From contig NZ_JABAIA010000002.1 in assembly GCF_012641275.1 (NCBI RefSeq), positions 992,001 to 1,056,000 on the forward strand: a DNA stretch of 64,000 nt, in the 5' to 3' direction. Shown here one piece after another: positions 17,503 through 26,891 of this stretch (positions are counted from its first letter, which is position 1; every line of letters starts with the position of its first letter). This DNA comes from Chitinophaga varians. GTDB lineage: Bacteria; Bacteroidota; Bacteroidia; Chitinophagales; Chitinophagaceae. The notes under the pieces were generated by a model. The model was given only the letters and a program-made list of their open reading frames with translations. It made no database searches and had not been told where the DNA came from. Position numbers and translations under genes: made by a program.

Positions 17503-19887
17503 ATGAAATACCTGATCACCTGCCTGCTGGCGGCTACAACCACCGCCACAGGATTCGCACAGCAACGTCCGATGAAGCTGTGGTACACTTCCCCTGCCAG
17601 CGCTACCGCGAAAGACGGCACTTCTCCCTGGAAAGATGATCCGGCATGGCTACAGGCCCTGCCACTGGGCAATGGCAATATTGGCGCCATGGTATTCGGC
17701 GATGTCAACCAGGAACGGGTACAGCTAAACGAAAAGACGTTGTGGAACGGCAGCAACGATGATAATGATAATCCCGAGGCAGCCAAATATCTCCCCGAAA
17801 TAAGAAAGCTTCTCTTCGAGGGCAAGTTTAAAGAAGCTACGGCCCTTACCAATAAAACACAGATCTGCAAAGGCGCCGGCTCCGGTCATGGCAACGGCTC
17901 CAACGTGCCTTTCGGTACCTATCAGACGCTGGGCGACCTGCGGCTGGATTTCGGTAAAAGCAGCGCTGTTTCCGGCTACCAACGCAGCCTGCAACTGGAC
18001 GATGCTACTGTTCGTGTCAGCTATGAACAGGACGGCGTGCGTTATACCCGCGAATATTTTGTGAGCGCCCCCGCGAATGTACTGGCAGTAAAACTGTCGG
18101 CCGACAAAAAAGGAGCCATCAGTTTTTCCGCTACCATGGACCGCCCCGAACGGTTTACCACAAAAGCAAGCGGCCATGAACTCGTAATGACCGGGGCTTT
18201 AAACAACGGTAAAGGCGGCGATGGCATGAAGTACATGGCGCGCCTGCAAGCGCGCAACAAAGGCGGACAGGTAACATATACGGGCAATCAGTTGACCGTC
18301 AAGAATGCTGACGAAGTGATTTTGTACCTGGCAGCATCCACGGATTATCTGCCTAACTATCCCACTTACAAAGGGCGCGATTTCAGCGGCCTGACGGCCA
18401 AAGCGCTGCAAGCCGCCACGGCGCAGCCTTACGCGCAGTTGAAACAGGCACATGTAAAAGACTACCAGCGCCTGTTTAACAGGGTAGCGATACAACTGTC
18501 TGATGATACCACAGACGATATCCCAACCGATGTACGGTTGCAACGCATAAAAGAAACGGGCAACGATAACCACCTGACGGAATTGTATTTCCAGTACGGC
18601 CGTTACCTGCTCATTTCTTCTGCCCGGAAAAACACGCTGCCGGCCAATCTGCAGGGCATATGGGCCAATAAGGTACTGGCTCCGTGGAACGGGGACTATC
18701 ATACTAACATCAACGTACAAATGAATTACTGGCCTGCGGAAGTGGCCAACCTGGGCGAGCTGCATTTGTCGCTGACCAATTTTATCCAGGGTATTGAGAA
18801 GCCTGCCACCCGTTCAGCCGCCGTACAGTTTGGTGGTAGCGGCTGGTGCATCAATCCCATCGTTAACGTATGGGGTTTCACCTCACCGGGGGAAGAGCCT
18901 TCCTGGGGCCTTACCACCGGCGCCAGCGGATGGATCTGCGAACATCTTTGGGAACACTTTGCTTTCACCCGCGATACGGCCTATCTGCGTAAGGTATATC
19001 CCACACTGCGCGAAGCCGCCCGTTTTTACCTGGGCTGGCTGGTGAAAGATCCGGAGACCGGCAAACTGGTATCTGGTCCGGCCTCTTCACCCGAAAACGC
19101 TTTCGAAGCGCCGGACGGCAGCAACGGTACCATCAGCATGGGCCCATCGCATGACCAGGAAGTGATACAGGAACTGTTCACCAACGTATTACAGGCCGCC
19201 ACTGTGCTGCAACAGTCGGACCCATTCCTGGACAAACTGCGCGAAGCTAAAAACAACCTGCTACAACCGCAGATAGGTGAAGACGGCAGGGTGATGGAAT
19301 GGGCTAAACCTTATCTGGAGAAAGAACCGGGACACCGGCATATGTCGCATTTATATGCCTTGTACCCGGGATCTGCCTTCAATGAAGCCCAGACACCGCA
19401 ATATGTCAACGCAGCACGTAAATCGCTTGAATACCGCCTGCAACACGGCGGGGCACAGACAGGCTGGAGCGCCGCCTGGGTGACCAACATGTGGGCGCGC
19501 CTGAAAAACGGCCCCGAAGCATTAAAGGCTTTTAATATCATCCTGGCACATAAGTCAGCAAACAACCTGTTCAACCTGCATCCGCCATTTCAGATAGACG
19601 GCAACTTCGGCGCTACTGCCGGTATCGCCGAAATGCTGCTGCAAAGCCATGAAAATATGGTGACGTTGTTACCGGCGCTGCCGGCGGAATGGAAAAACGG
19701 GGCTGTCAACGGTCTTTGTGCCCGTGGCGGTTTTGTGGTGAATATGTCGTGGAAAGACGGCCGTTTGGCGACGGCTACGCTGCATGCCACCAAAAACGGC
19801 GGCTGCCAGGTGCGTTACCGCGATCAGATTGTGGTGCTCAATACCGAAGCTGGTAAAGATTATCCGCTGAATGCACTGCTGCAGTAA
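17503..19887 (+). CDS. Exported GH95 alpha-L-fucosidase
   Basis: The 794-aa protein has a signal peptide (MKYLITCLLAATTTATGFAQ) and the GH95 layout: an N-terminal beta-sandwich beginning KLWYTSPA and PLGNGNIGAMVFGD, a helical linker, an (alpha/alpha)6 catalytic barrel with NLQGIWANKVLAPWNGDYHT and NMQMNYW-like segments, and a C-terminal beta domain. The catalytic-region motifs LVSGPASSPENAF and FQIDGNFGATAGIAEMLLQS are present. It should remove alpha-1,2-linked fucose (or galactose, in some members) from glycans in the periplasm. It stands alone rather than in a visible polysaccharide utilisation locus, with no SusC/SusD pair nearby. Confidence 0.93.
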   Translation: MKYLITCLLAATTTATGFAQQRPMKLWYTSPASATAKDGTSPWKDDPAWLQALPLGNGNIGAMVFGDVNQERVQLNEKTLWNGSNDDNDNPEAAKYLPEIRKLLFEGKFKEATALTNKTQICKGAGSGHGNGSNVPFGTYQTLGDLRLDFGKSSAVSGYQRSLQLDDATVRVSYEQDGVRYTREYFVSAPANVLAVKLSADKKGAISFSATMDRPERFTTKASGHELVMTGALNNGKGGDGMKYMARLQARNKGGQVTYTGNQLTVKNADEVILYLAASTDYLPNYPTYKGRDFSGLTAKALQAATAQPYAQLKQAHVKDYQRLFNRVAIQLSDDTTDDIPTDVRLQRIKETGNDNHLTELYFQYGRYLLISSARKNTLPANLQGIWANKVLAPWNGDYHTNINVQMNYWPAEVANLGELHLSLTNFIQGIEKPATRSAAVQFGGSGWCINPIVNVWGFTSPGEEPSWGLTTGASGWICEHLWEHFAFTRDTAYLRKVYPTLREAARFYLGWLVKDPETGKLVSGPASSPENAFEAPDGSNGTISMGPSHDQEVIQELFTNVLQAATVLQQSDPFLDKLREAKNNLLQPQIGEDGRVMEWAKPYLEKEPGHRHMSHLYALYPGSAFNEAQTPQYVNAARKSLEYRLQHGGAQTGWSAAWVTNMWARLKNGPEALKAFNIILAHKSANNLFNLHPPFQIDGNFGATAGIAEMLLQSHENMVTLLPALPAEWKNGAVNGLCARGGFVVNMSWKDGRLATATLHATKNGGCQVRYRDQIVVLNTEAGKDYPLNALLQ

Positions 19888-19895
19888 TATTTAGG

Positions 19896-19948
19896 CATTT
19901 AGTCATTTGATCATTTACTTAATACATAAATGATCAAATGACTAAATG
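19896..19948. repeat. Perfect 22-bp inverted repeat between convergent genes
   Basis: Arms at 19896-19917 and 19927-19948 are exact reverse complements around a 9-nt loop. Each arm is built from repeats of the words ATTTAGTC and ATTTGATC, so it is A/T-rich and internally repetitive. It lies between the ends of the fucosidase and CusB-like genes and probably serves as a bidirectional transcription barrier, though it lacks a G/C core. Its repetitive makeup suggests an intergenic repeat element. Confidence 0.75.
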
Positions 19949-19959
19949 ATCAAATAAAT

Positions 19960-21108
19960 TTATTCTTCTCCTTCGCCGGTATTTTTCAGTTTACCTAACA
20001 GCGAATAGGCGCCTGTTGTCACAATCTTCTCATTGGTAAGGTCTTTACCGCCGGGCAGCAGCTGTACCATTTTACTTTCTTTCAGGCCGGTATTAACCGG
20101 TACCAGCGTGAAGCTGTTGCCATCTTTGGTGGTGAACACATATTCTTTGCCCATATAGCGCACTACGGCGTCTTCCGGTACGGCGAGCGCCTGTTGGTTG
20201 TCCATGTCAAAGGTGGCATTGAGGAACATGCCCGGCAGCAGGTCGTGTCCCGGGTTTTCAAAGTGGCAGTGTATCAGGCCGCTGCGGTTGTCGTTGATGT
20301 TTTTAGTGACCAGGATGGTTTCAATATCGTAGACTTTATCGGGTCTGTCTACCAGCGTCACTTTACCTCTCAGGCCTTTGTGGAAGGAGGGGATGTCTTT
20401 TTCAAACACGGTGATGGCCGCGTGGATATCTTCCGGGTTGACCAGTTCAAACATCACATCAGAAGGCATTACATAACGGCCGATGTTGACATTCACTTTG
20501 GTAACGTAACCGTTGATGGGAGAGAAGAGCGGCACCGTACGGGAGATATTGCCTACCGTGAGTTTGTCCGGGTTGATGTTGATGATACGCAGCTTTTCTC
20601 CGACAGACTTCAGCGTTACCTGTGCGGTTTTATATTCATTGAGCACCTGTTGATATCGTTTTTTGCTGATAGCATCTGCTTCGCTGAGGGTGCGTTGCCG
20701 GTCCATATCGGCCGACAGGTATTCCATATTGGCTTTGGCCGTCAGGTATTCCTGTTGCAGCTGCACATAGCTCTGGTCCTCCATGGTGCCTATCGTTTCT
20801 CCCCTGGACACCTGGCTGCCGGGCAGGAGGCGCGTGCTTTTGAGGTAGCCGCCCATCGGGAAGCTGATGGAGATAAGGTTTTGCGGTGGCACGTCTACGG
20901 TGCCGGTGGCGCGGAGCGTGGCGTGCATATTGACCATCCGTACGGTATCGAGTACGATGCCCGCATTTTTTTTCTGTACACTGTCGAGGGTAACGGTGTT
21001 GTTATCTGCTGCCGGTTTGTTTTCCGCCGGTGTTTTTTCTGCTGCCGGTTTATTGTTACAGGCGTATAGGAAGCCGGTGATGGCGATGTATATGAATATC
21101 TTCCGCAT
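19960..21108 (-). CDS. RND efflux periplasmic adaptor (CusB/CzcB type), lipoprotein
   Basis: The 382-aa protein is a membrane fusion protein that bridges the inner membrane pump and the outer membrane channel. A lipoprotein signal ends at the lipobox LYAC (Cys17). A barrel-sandwich/lipoyl half follows, then a helical hairpin (QLQQEYLTAKANMEYLSADM, about residues 115-190), the second lipoyl half (FSPINGYVTKVNVNIGRYV), a beta-barrel and a membrane-proximal domain. It lacks an obvious Met-rich copper-binding N-terminus. It is the third gene of the operon, 1 bp after the stop of the CusA-CusC fusion. The exported ion (Cu, Co, Zn or Cd) cannot be told from this protein. Confidence 0.9.
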   Translation of the reverse strand: MRKIFIYIAITGFLYACNNKPAAEKTPAENKPAADNNTVTLDSVQKKNAGIVLDTVRMVNMHATLRATGTVDVPPQNLISISFPMGGYLKSTRLLPGSQVSRGETIGTMEDQSYVQLQQEYLTAKANMEYLSADMDRQRTLSEADAISKKRYQQVLNEYKTAQVTLKSVGEKLRIININPDKLTVGNISRTVPLFSPINGYVTKVNVNIGRYVMPSDVMFELVNPEDIHAAITVFEKDIPSFHKGLRGKVTLVDRPDKVYDIETILVTKNINDNRSGLIHCHFENPGHDLLPGMFLNATFDMDNQQALAVPEDAVVRYMGKEYVFTTKDGNSFTLVPVNTGLKESKMVQLLPGGKDLTNEKIVTTGAYSLLGKLKNTGEGEE

Positions 21109-21109
21109 G

Positions 21110-24100
21110 CTATTGCTGATTGAATTGTAATAAATATTCCAGTTCAGTTTTCCGGGTGTTCAGTTCCTTCAAAACATCGATATACTGGCTTTGCAGGGCG
21201 ATGGCATTGCTAATGAGGGTGCTCCATTCGATGTACCCTATTTCGCCGTTTTTATAGCTGATATTGGCTGTTTGGATGATGATATCGGATTGTTTCAGGG
21301 CCGATTGCTGATAGTAGCGGATCGCCTGCTGGTATTTCTGATAGTCGTTCCAGTTTTGTTCCAGTTGTGTGCGCAGCTGTACGGTAGCCAGTTCTGTGGC
21401 GGTAGCGGCGCTGGCCTGCATTTGTTGCGCTGCCCTGATACGGGCTTTCTGCGCCGACGCGAAGATAGGAATGCCAATACCTATCTGTGCGGCAGAGAAG
21501 CGGTGCCCGCCGCCGTAGTAGCGTTCTGCCTGGTTTTTGTCTGACTGCCATCCGATAAAGGACTGGTTCACGTAGCCGAGGTTCCAGTCGGGCAGCAGTT
21601 TGGCTTTTTCCAGTTGTGTTCTGCTGTTGCTGACTTGCTGTTGTTGCTGATAGGCGCGCAGGAAAGGGTGTTGTTGCAGCGTGGTGCTGTCAAACAGTAC
21701 CACGGCGCCGGAGAGGCTGTCCACCGGATCGATGTTGGCCGTGGTTTCATGCAGCAGCATGCCCAGCTGGGTGACGGCGGTTTTTTGGTCAGACTGTATC
21801 ATGTCCAGTTGTATGCGGGCCTGTTGTGACTGGTTATCGAGCGTCGCTTTTTCCAGGAGATTGCTTTCGCCGTTGTCGTAGCGGATTTTGGCGACCCTGG
21901 AATAACTGGAGAGGATACTGTCTGTTTTTTGCAATAATGTTTTCTTGGCTTTCAGGTATTGCAACTGAAGATAGGCCAGTTTTACGAGGCGTGCTACTTC
22001 TGCCTGTTGCAGTGCTGTCTGCAGTTTGGCCTGTTGCCATTCGCCTTCGTATACCTGTCGTTGCCGTTTGTAGACAGCAGGGAAAGAGAAGCCCTGCGAT
22101 ATCGTGAATTTATTATCGAACATGGCGCTGTTGACGCTTCCCAATTCAGCCGCCAGCGAGGTTTTGGGCAGATCAGTGCTGCTGCGCGTGATGGCTTCAT
22201 AATAGGCCGCCTGTTGCTGGTTGAGCTTCAGTTGCAGGTTCTGTTGCTGCGCGGTCTGAAGGGCCTGTTGTAACGTCAGCGGACGGGCATCCTGTGCTTT
22301 CAGCAAAGAGGGGGCTGCTACCAGCAGGAGTATCATCAGGGCAGCCGGTTTCGGTTTTTTCCATCCTTCTTCAAATAATAAAAAGAGGGCGGGAAGCACT
22401 ACCAGCGTAAGCATGGTAGCGGTGATCAGTCCGCCGATCACGACGGTGGCCAGCGGGCGTTGCACTTCCGCGCCGGCGCCGGTGCTGAGGGCCATGGGCA
22501 GGAAGCCAAGGGAGGCCACGGTGGCGGTCATCAGTACGGGCCTCAACCGGTCGTGGGTGGCCTGTACGATAATCTGCCGGATATTGGTCATACCACTGAT
22601 TTTTAGTTGGTTCATTTCTCCGATTAATACAATCCCGTTTAATACTGCCACGCCAAACAACGCGATGAAACCGATGCCCGCAGAGATGCTGAAAGGCATG
22701 CCCCGCAGCCACAGCGTGAATACGCCGCCGATAGCGGACAGCGGGATGGCGGAAAATATCAGCAGGCAGTATTTTAATTTACGGAAGGCAAAAAACAACA
22801 TGAGGAATATCAGCAGCAGGGCAACGGGCAAGGCTATACTGAGTCTTTTGGTGGCATGCTGCAGGTTCTCGTATTGTCCGCCGTAGGTGATATAATAGCC
22901 GGTAGGCAGTTTGATCTGTTTGCCTACTTTGGATTGCAGTTCTTTTACGATGCTCTGTACGTCGCGGCCGCGCACGTTGAAGCCGACGGTGATCCTGCGG
23001 CGGGCATCTTCACGTTGTATCTGGTAAGGGCCGTCCTGGATGCTGATATCAGCGAGTACATGCAGCGGCACCTGTTCCCCGTTAGGCAATCCCACCTGGA
23101 GGTTACTGATTTCGTCGATGTCCTGTTTCTGCTGATCGTCCATACGTACCACGAGGTCGTACCGCCGGTCGTTTTCAAATACCAGTCCTGCGGCGGCGCC
23201 GGCGTAGGCGGCCTGTATGGTGTTGTTGACATCGCTGACAGAAGCGCCGTAGCGGGCAATGGCTTCGCGGTTATAGTTGACCACCAGCTGCGGGATGCCG
23301 GTCACGGTTTCCACATAAAGATCTTTCGCGCCTTTTACCGTACCGATCACAGCGCCGATCTTATCGGCATAGGCAGCAAGGGAATCGAGATCATCGCCGA
23401 ATATTTTACAGACCACGTCCTGGCGGGCGCCGGTCATCAGTTCATTAAAACGCATTTGTACCGGGAACTGGAAGCCGGTATTGATACCCGGTACTGCTTC
23501 CAGCGCCTTGCTCATTTTACCGGCCAGCTCAGGGAAGGAAGAGGCGCTGGTCCACTGATGTTTGGGCTTGAGGATCACCATAAGGTCTGCTGCGTCCATC
23601 GGCATGGGATCGGTGGGTATTTCACCGGAACCGATTTTGATCACTACTTTTTCCACTTCAGGGAACTGCTTACGCAGCACCTGTGCGGCCTGGCTGGTGC
23701 CTTTTATCGTGGTGGTGAGGGAAGAGCCGGTCAGTAGCCGGGTGTCTACCGCAAAATCACCCTCTTCCAGTTGCGGGATAAATTCCCCGCCCATACGGGA
23801 AAGGATAAACGCTGCCACGATCAGGAGCGCTACCGCCACGCTAACGATCAGCATCGGGATACGCAGTGTTTTCTGCAACAGCGGATCGTAGATACGTTTG
23901 ATGCGCGTCATCATTTTATCTGCGAAGCTTTCCTTATGGCTGAGTTTTTTGTTGAGGAAAAGCGCGCCCATCATAGGTACGTAGGTGAGTGACAGCAGGC
24001 AGGCACCGAGGATAGCGAAGGACACGGTTTCTGCCATGGGGCGGAACATCTTGCCTTCGATGCCCTGCAGCGAGAGGATGGGCAGGTATACGATCAGGAT

Positions 24101-25474
24101 GATCACCTGGCCGAAAGCGGCGCTGTTCATCATGGTTTTGGCGGAAGACTCCACTTCTTCGTCCATCTGTTCCTGCGTAAGTTGTTTTACGCCGCTGAGC
24201 GTGGCGCCACGTGTGAGCTTGTGCATCACCGCTTCGATGATGATCACCGCGCCATCAACCAGCAGGCCGAAGTCCAGCGCGCCGAGGCTCATCAGGTTAC
24301 CGCTTACGCCGAACAGGTTCATCATGATGAGGGCGAACAGCATGGCCAGCGGTATCACAGAGGCCACGATGAGGCCTGCGCGGATATTGCCCATGAAGAT
24401 CACCAATACCAGGATCACGATGGCGGCGCCTTCCAGCAGGTTGCGTTCTACCGTGGAGATGGCGTTGTCCACCATCTTGGTACGGTCGAGGAAGGCCTCG
24501 ATGGCCACGCCTTCCGGCAGTGTTTTTTCGATGGCGGCAATCTTGTCTTTGATATTCTTGATGACTTTATTGCTGTTTTCCCCTTTCAGCATCATCACTA
24601 CCGCGCCGGACACTTCACTTTCGCCGTTGAACACCATGGCGCCGTAACGGATAGCAGTGCCTATTTTCACGGTGGCCACATCGCGGATGAGGACAGGGAT
24701 ACCGTTGTTGATCCTTTTTACAGCGATATTACCGATATCCTCCTGTCCCTGAACAAGGCCTTCACTGCGGATAAACAGTACGTTGGGCCCTTTTTCGATG
24801 TAGGCGCCACCGGTGTTCTGGTTGTTTTCCTGCAGGGCGCGGAACACATCGGAGATAGTGATCTGGTAACTTTTCAGTTTGTCGGGGTTGACGGCCACCT
24901 CATATTGTTTGACCGTACCGCCAAATGAGCTGACATCGGCCACACCTTCGGTGCTGAGGAGCTGGCGCCGCACGGTCCAGTCCTGTATATCGCGCAGGGT
25001 GGTGAGGTCGTATTTGCCTTCGTAGCCGGGCTTGGGCTTTACGACATATTGGAACACTTCGCCGAGGCCGGTGGTAACAGGCCCCAGTTCCGGTTCAGTA
25101 ATGCCTGGTGGTATTTGCTGGCGTACCTGTATCAATCGCTCGCTCACCTGTTGCCTGGCCCAGTAAACATCTGTCTGGTCATTGAAGACGATGGTGACAA
25201 GGCTCAATCCAAAGCGGGAGAAGCTGCGTTGTTCGATAATACCGGGAATATTACGGGTGGCCTGTTCAATGGGAACGGTGATAAGACGTTCCACGTCCGG
25301 TGCTCCCAGGCTTGGGGCGGAAGAGATGACCAGTACCTGGTTGTTGGTGATGTCGGGCACCGCGTCGATAGGCAGTTGGGTAACGGAATAGGTTCCCCAT
25401 CCAATCAGCGCCAGCATAAACAAACCGATGATCAGTTTGTTTTTAATGGAAAAATGGATAATGCTGTTTAACAA
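21110..25474 (-). CDS. CusA/CzcA-type RND pump fused to a TolC-like channel domain
   Basis: This 1454-aa protein joins two parts of a tripartite cation pump. Residues 1 to about 1040 form a heavy-metal RND pump with twelve membrane helices. It starts at LNSIIHFSIKNKLIIG, carries LPIDAVPDITNNQV and the proton-relay segment LGALDFGLLVDGAVIIIEAV, and ends in LVVLPALFLLFEEG. Residues from about 1062 form a TolC/CusC-like outer membrane factor with two long coiled-coil halves. Between them, KPAALMILLLVAAPSLLKAQ looks like an internal signal peptide. I place the start at TTG 25474, which gives the family N-terminus MLNSIIHF; an ATG at 25543 would add 23 unlikely residues. Such fusions are known in Bacteroidota. 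Confidence 0.92.
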   Translation of the reverse strand: MLNSIIHFSIKNKLIIGLFMLALIGWGTYSVTQLPIDAVPDITNNQVLVISSAPSLGAPDVERLITVPIEQATRNIPGIIEQRSFSRFGLSLVTIVFNDQTDVYWARQQVSERLIQVRQQIPPGITEPELGPVTTGLGEVFQYVVKPKPGYEGKYDLTTLRDIQDWTVRRQLLSTEGVADVSSFGGTVKQYEVAVNPDKLKSYQITISDVFRALQENNQNTGGAYIEKGPNVLFIRSEGLVQGQEDIGNIAVKRINNGIPVLIRDVATVKIGTAIRYGAMVFNGESEVSGAVVMMLKGENSNKVIKNIKDKIAAIEKTLPEGVAIEAFLDRTKMVDNAISTVERNLLEGAAIVILVLVIFMGNIRAGLIVASVIPLAMLFALIMMNLFGVSGNLMSLGALDFGLLVDGAVIIIEAVMHKLTRGATLSGVKQLTQEQMDEEVESSAKTMMNSAAFGQVIILIVYLPILSLQGIEGKMFRPMAETVSFAILGACLLSLTYVPMMGALFLNKKLSHKESFADKMMTRIKRIYDPLLQKTLRIPMLIVSVAVALLIVAAFILSRMGGEFIPQLEEGDFAVDTRLLTGSSLTTTIKGTSQAAQVLRKQFPEVEKVVIKIGSGEIPTDPMPMDAADLMVILKPKHQWTSASSFPELAGKMSKALEAVPGINTGFQFPVQMRFNELMTGARQDVVCKIFGDDLDSLAAYADKIGAVIGTVKGAKDLYVETVTGIPQLVVNYNREAIARYGASVSDVNNTIQAAYAGAAAGLVFENDRRYDLVVRMDDQQKQDIDEISNLQVGLPNGEQVPLHVLADISIQDGPYQIQREDARRRITVGFNVRGRDVQSIVKELQSKVGKQIKLPTGYYITYGGQYENLQHATKRLSIALPVALLLIFLMLFFAFRKLKYCLLIFSAIPLSAIGGVFTLWLRGMPFSISAGIGFIALFGVAVLNGIVLIGEMNQLKISGMTNIRQIIVQATHDRLRPVLMTATVASLGFLPMALSTGAGAEVQRPLATVVIGGLITATMLTLVVLPALFLLFEEGWKKPKPAALMILLLVAAPSLLKAQDARPLTLQQALQTAQQQNLQLKLNQQQAAYYEAITRSSTDLPKTSLAAELGSVNSAMFDNKFTISQGFSFPAVYKRQRQVYEGEWQQAKLQTALQQAEVARLVKLAYLQLQYLKAKKTLLQKTDSILSSYSRVAKIRYDNGESNLLEKATLDNQSQQARIQLDMIQSDQKTAVTQLGMLLHETTANIDPVDSLSGAVVLFDSTTLQQHPFLRAYQQQQQVSNSRTQLEKAKLLPDWNLGYVNQSFIGWQSDKNQAERYYGGGHRFSAAQIGIGIPIFASAQKARIRAAQQMQASAATATELATVQLRTQLEQNWNDYQKYQQAIRYYQQSALKQSDIIIQTANISYKNGEIGYIEWSTLISNAIALQSQYIDVLKELNTRKTELEYLLQFNQQ

Positions 25475-25666
25475 AACGTAAACTTTAAAAAATTGATGAA
25501 TGCAGAATGATACGTTTTCCGGTATCCCCGCAAGGCGGCACAACAGTGTTGTACGCCCGGTTTTTTAACCCGGGGAGGACAGAAAAAGTTCAGGCATCAG
25601 GAAAAAAGACCATGCTGCGGCGTAAAACGCTGCGCAGGGTACAGTAGCCTGTATCATTCAGTTATA

Positions 25667-26065
25667 TCAGGACAAGGGCGCTGATGAGGATTTGGGAGGC
25701 TGTAAAATGACGTCCGGCAGCCGGTAGGGGGGAGGCCCGTCGTTGATGACCAGGTAATCTTCCCGGGGCAGTTCTATCACAGGAGTAAACAGGGTGACCG
25801 GCGCCGGTGGGCCTACTGTGGGAAGTGTCATACAGATAATGTCCGGTGTTTTGAACGGCAGCTGCATGTCCTGCAGATAATCATCGTCAAAAGGCTGGTC
25901 ATCCACATAATGCAATTTCAGGAACGTCAGCAGGGTCATATGGTTATTCTCCTGCCTATGTTTCTGGAAATGCTCCACCAGCAACGGGAACTTGAGCAAC
26001 TGGCTGGCATCGGTACTGCCAAACAGGTACACCAGTAAAAGAAATATTGCAGTGGCCTTCTTCAT
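25667..26065 (-). CDS. Small exported protein at head of cation efflux operon
   Basis: The 132-aa protein has a signal peptide (MKKATAIFLLLVYLFGSTDA), a short conserved-looking stretch QLLKFPLLVEHFQKHRQENN, an acidic patch (DDQPFDDDYLQDMQLPFK) and a Pro-rich tail. It is probably periplasmic or surface-attached. I recall similar small proteins next to cation efflux genes in other Bacteroidota, but this is memory rather than a search. It lies 192 bp upstream of the RND fusion gene on the same strand. His and Asp clusters could bind a metal ion, which is inference. An exact TAnnTTTG element lies upstream. Confidence 0.75.
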   Translation of the reverse strand: MKKATAIFLLLVYLFGSTDASQLLKFPLLVEHFQKHRQENNHMTLLTFLKLHYVDDQPFDDDYLQDMQLPFKTPDIICMTLPTVGPPAPVTLFTPVIELPREDYLVINDGPPPYRLPDVILQPPKSSSAPLS

Positions 26066-26080
26066 AAATGATTAACGGGG

Positions 26081-26088
26081 CAAAGATA
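26081..26088 (-). promoter_or_regulatory. -7 promoter element of the cation efflux operon
   Basis: On the minus strand, TATCTTTG (26088-26081) matches TAnnTTTG exactly, 16 bp upstream of the start codon of the small exported protein. No matching -33 box is evident, so an activator may be needed. Confidence 0.5.
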
Positions 26089-26155
26089 ATCATATTTGGA
26101 AATTGATACCCGATAAAAAATCGAACCGCAGAGGAGATTATTGGGACATACAGAC

Positions 26156-26163
26156 TACTTTTG
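26156..26163 (+). promoter_or_regulatory. -7 promoter element of the VIT transporter gene
   Basis: TACTTTTG at 26156-26163 matches TAnnTTTG exactly, 37 bp upstream of the ATG. The divergent efflux-operon element is about 70 bp away, so one regulator could act on both. Confidence 0.5.
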
Positions 26164-26199
26164 TCCTATAGCTCCTTCTTTTCAAACAGCTTCATTTTT

Positions 26200-26889
26200 A
26201 TGACACACCAGGAAAAACATTTCACCGGCTCTGAGTTGTTACGTGACATCGTGATCGGCATGTCCGACGGACTGACAGTACCTTTTGCCCTGGCAGCGGG
26301 CCTCAGCGGCACGGTGAAGGATGTGAACCTCATTGTGATCGCCGGACTGGCGGAAATAGCGGCAGGCTCCATTGCCATGGGCCTGGGAGGGTACCTGGCC
26401 GGTAAAACGGAGCAGGACCACTACAACAGTGAACTAAAACGGGAATATGAAGAAATAGAAGCCGTTCCCGAAAAAGAAAGAGAGGAGGTGGAAACGTTTT
26501 TCGCAGAACTGGGCCTCAGCCGGGAACTACAGCAGAAAGCTGCCGCGGAACTGATCACCGACAAAGACCGCTGGGCCGATTTTATGATGAAGTATGAACT
26601 GGGGCTGGAAAAACCGGACGCACGCAGGGCTACTAAAAGCGCGCTCAATATCGGTATGTCCTACATCGTAGGCGGACTGATACCACTGATGCCCTATTTC
26701 TTTGTCAACGACGGCCTGGAAGGGTTGAAGATCTCCGCGGTGATCACCATCATATGCCTTTTTGTTTTCGGCTATTTCAAGAGCCGCCTCACCGGGTTGA
26801 ATCCCCTGCTCGGCGGCGTTCGTGTAGCCGTTATCGGTACCATTGCTGCGGGCTGTGCCTTTGCCATTGCCCGATTGATTGGCGGATAA
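26200..26889 (+). CDS. VIT1/CCC1-family metal ion transporter
   Basis: The 229-aa protein belongs to the VIT/CCC1 family that moves Fe2+ or Mn2+ across membranes. The first helix carries the family motif VIGMSDGLTVPFALAAGLSG (about residues 18-37), followed by AGLAEIAAGSIAMGLGGYLA. A charged cytoplasmic insert (KREYEEIEAVPEKEREEVE), which in the plant family binds metal, and three further helices complete it. The ATG at 26200 is chosen over an upstream TTG because MTHQEKHFTGSELLRDIVIG fits the family. It is divergent from the cation efflux operon, suggesting shared metal-dependent control. The ion is not determined. Confidence 0.9.
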   Translation: MTHQEKHFTGSELLRDIVIGMSDGLTVPFALAAGLSGTVKDVNLIVIAGLAEIAAGSIAMGLGGYLAGKTEQDHYNSELKREYEEIEAVPEKEREEVETFFAELGLSRELQQKAAAELITDKDRWADFMMKYELGLEKPDARRATKSALNIGMSYIVGGLIPLMPYFFVNDGLEGLKISAVITIICLFVFGYFKSRLTGLNPLLGGVRVAVIGTIAAGCAFAIARLIGG

Positions 26890-26891
26890 TA

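Noticed and set aside
20194..21069. 291-aa open frame on the plus strand
   Set aside because: Antisense to the CusB-like gene and with no recognisable domain.
21110..22291. TolC-like half of the RND fusion as a separate gene
   Set aside because: The frame is continuous with the pump, no stop or frameshift intervenes, and such fusions are known in Bacteroidota.
22856..24928. Several 200-300-aa plus-strand frames
   Set aside because: All antisense to the CusA-CusC gene, with His/Asp/Val-rich shadow composition.
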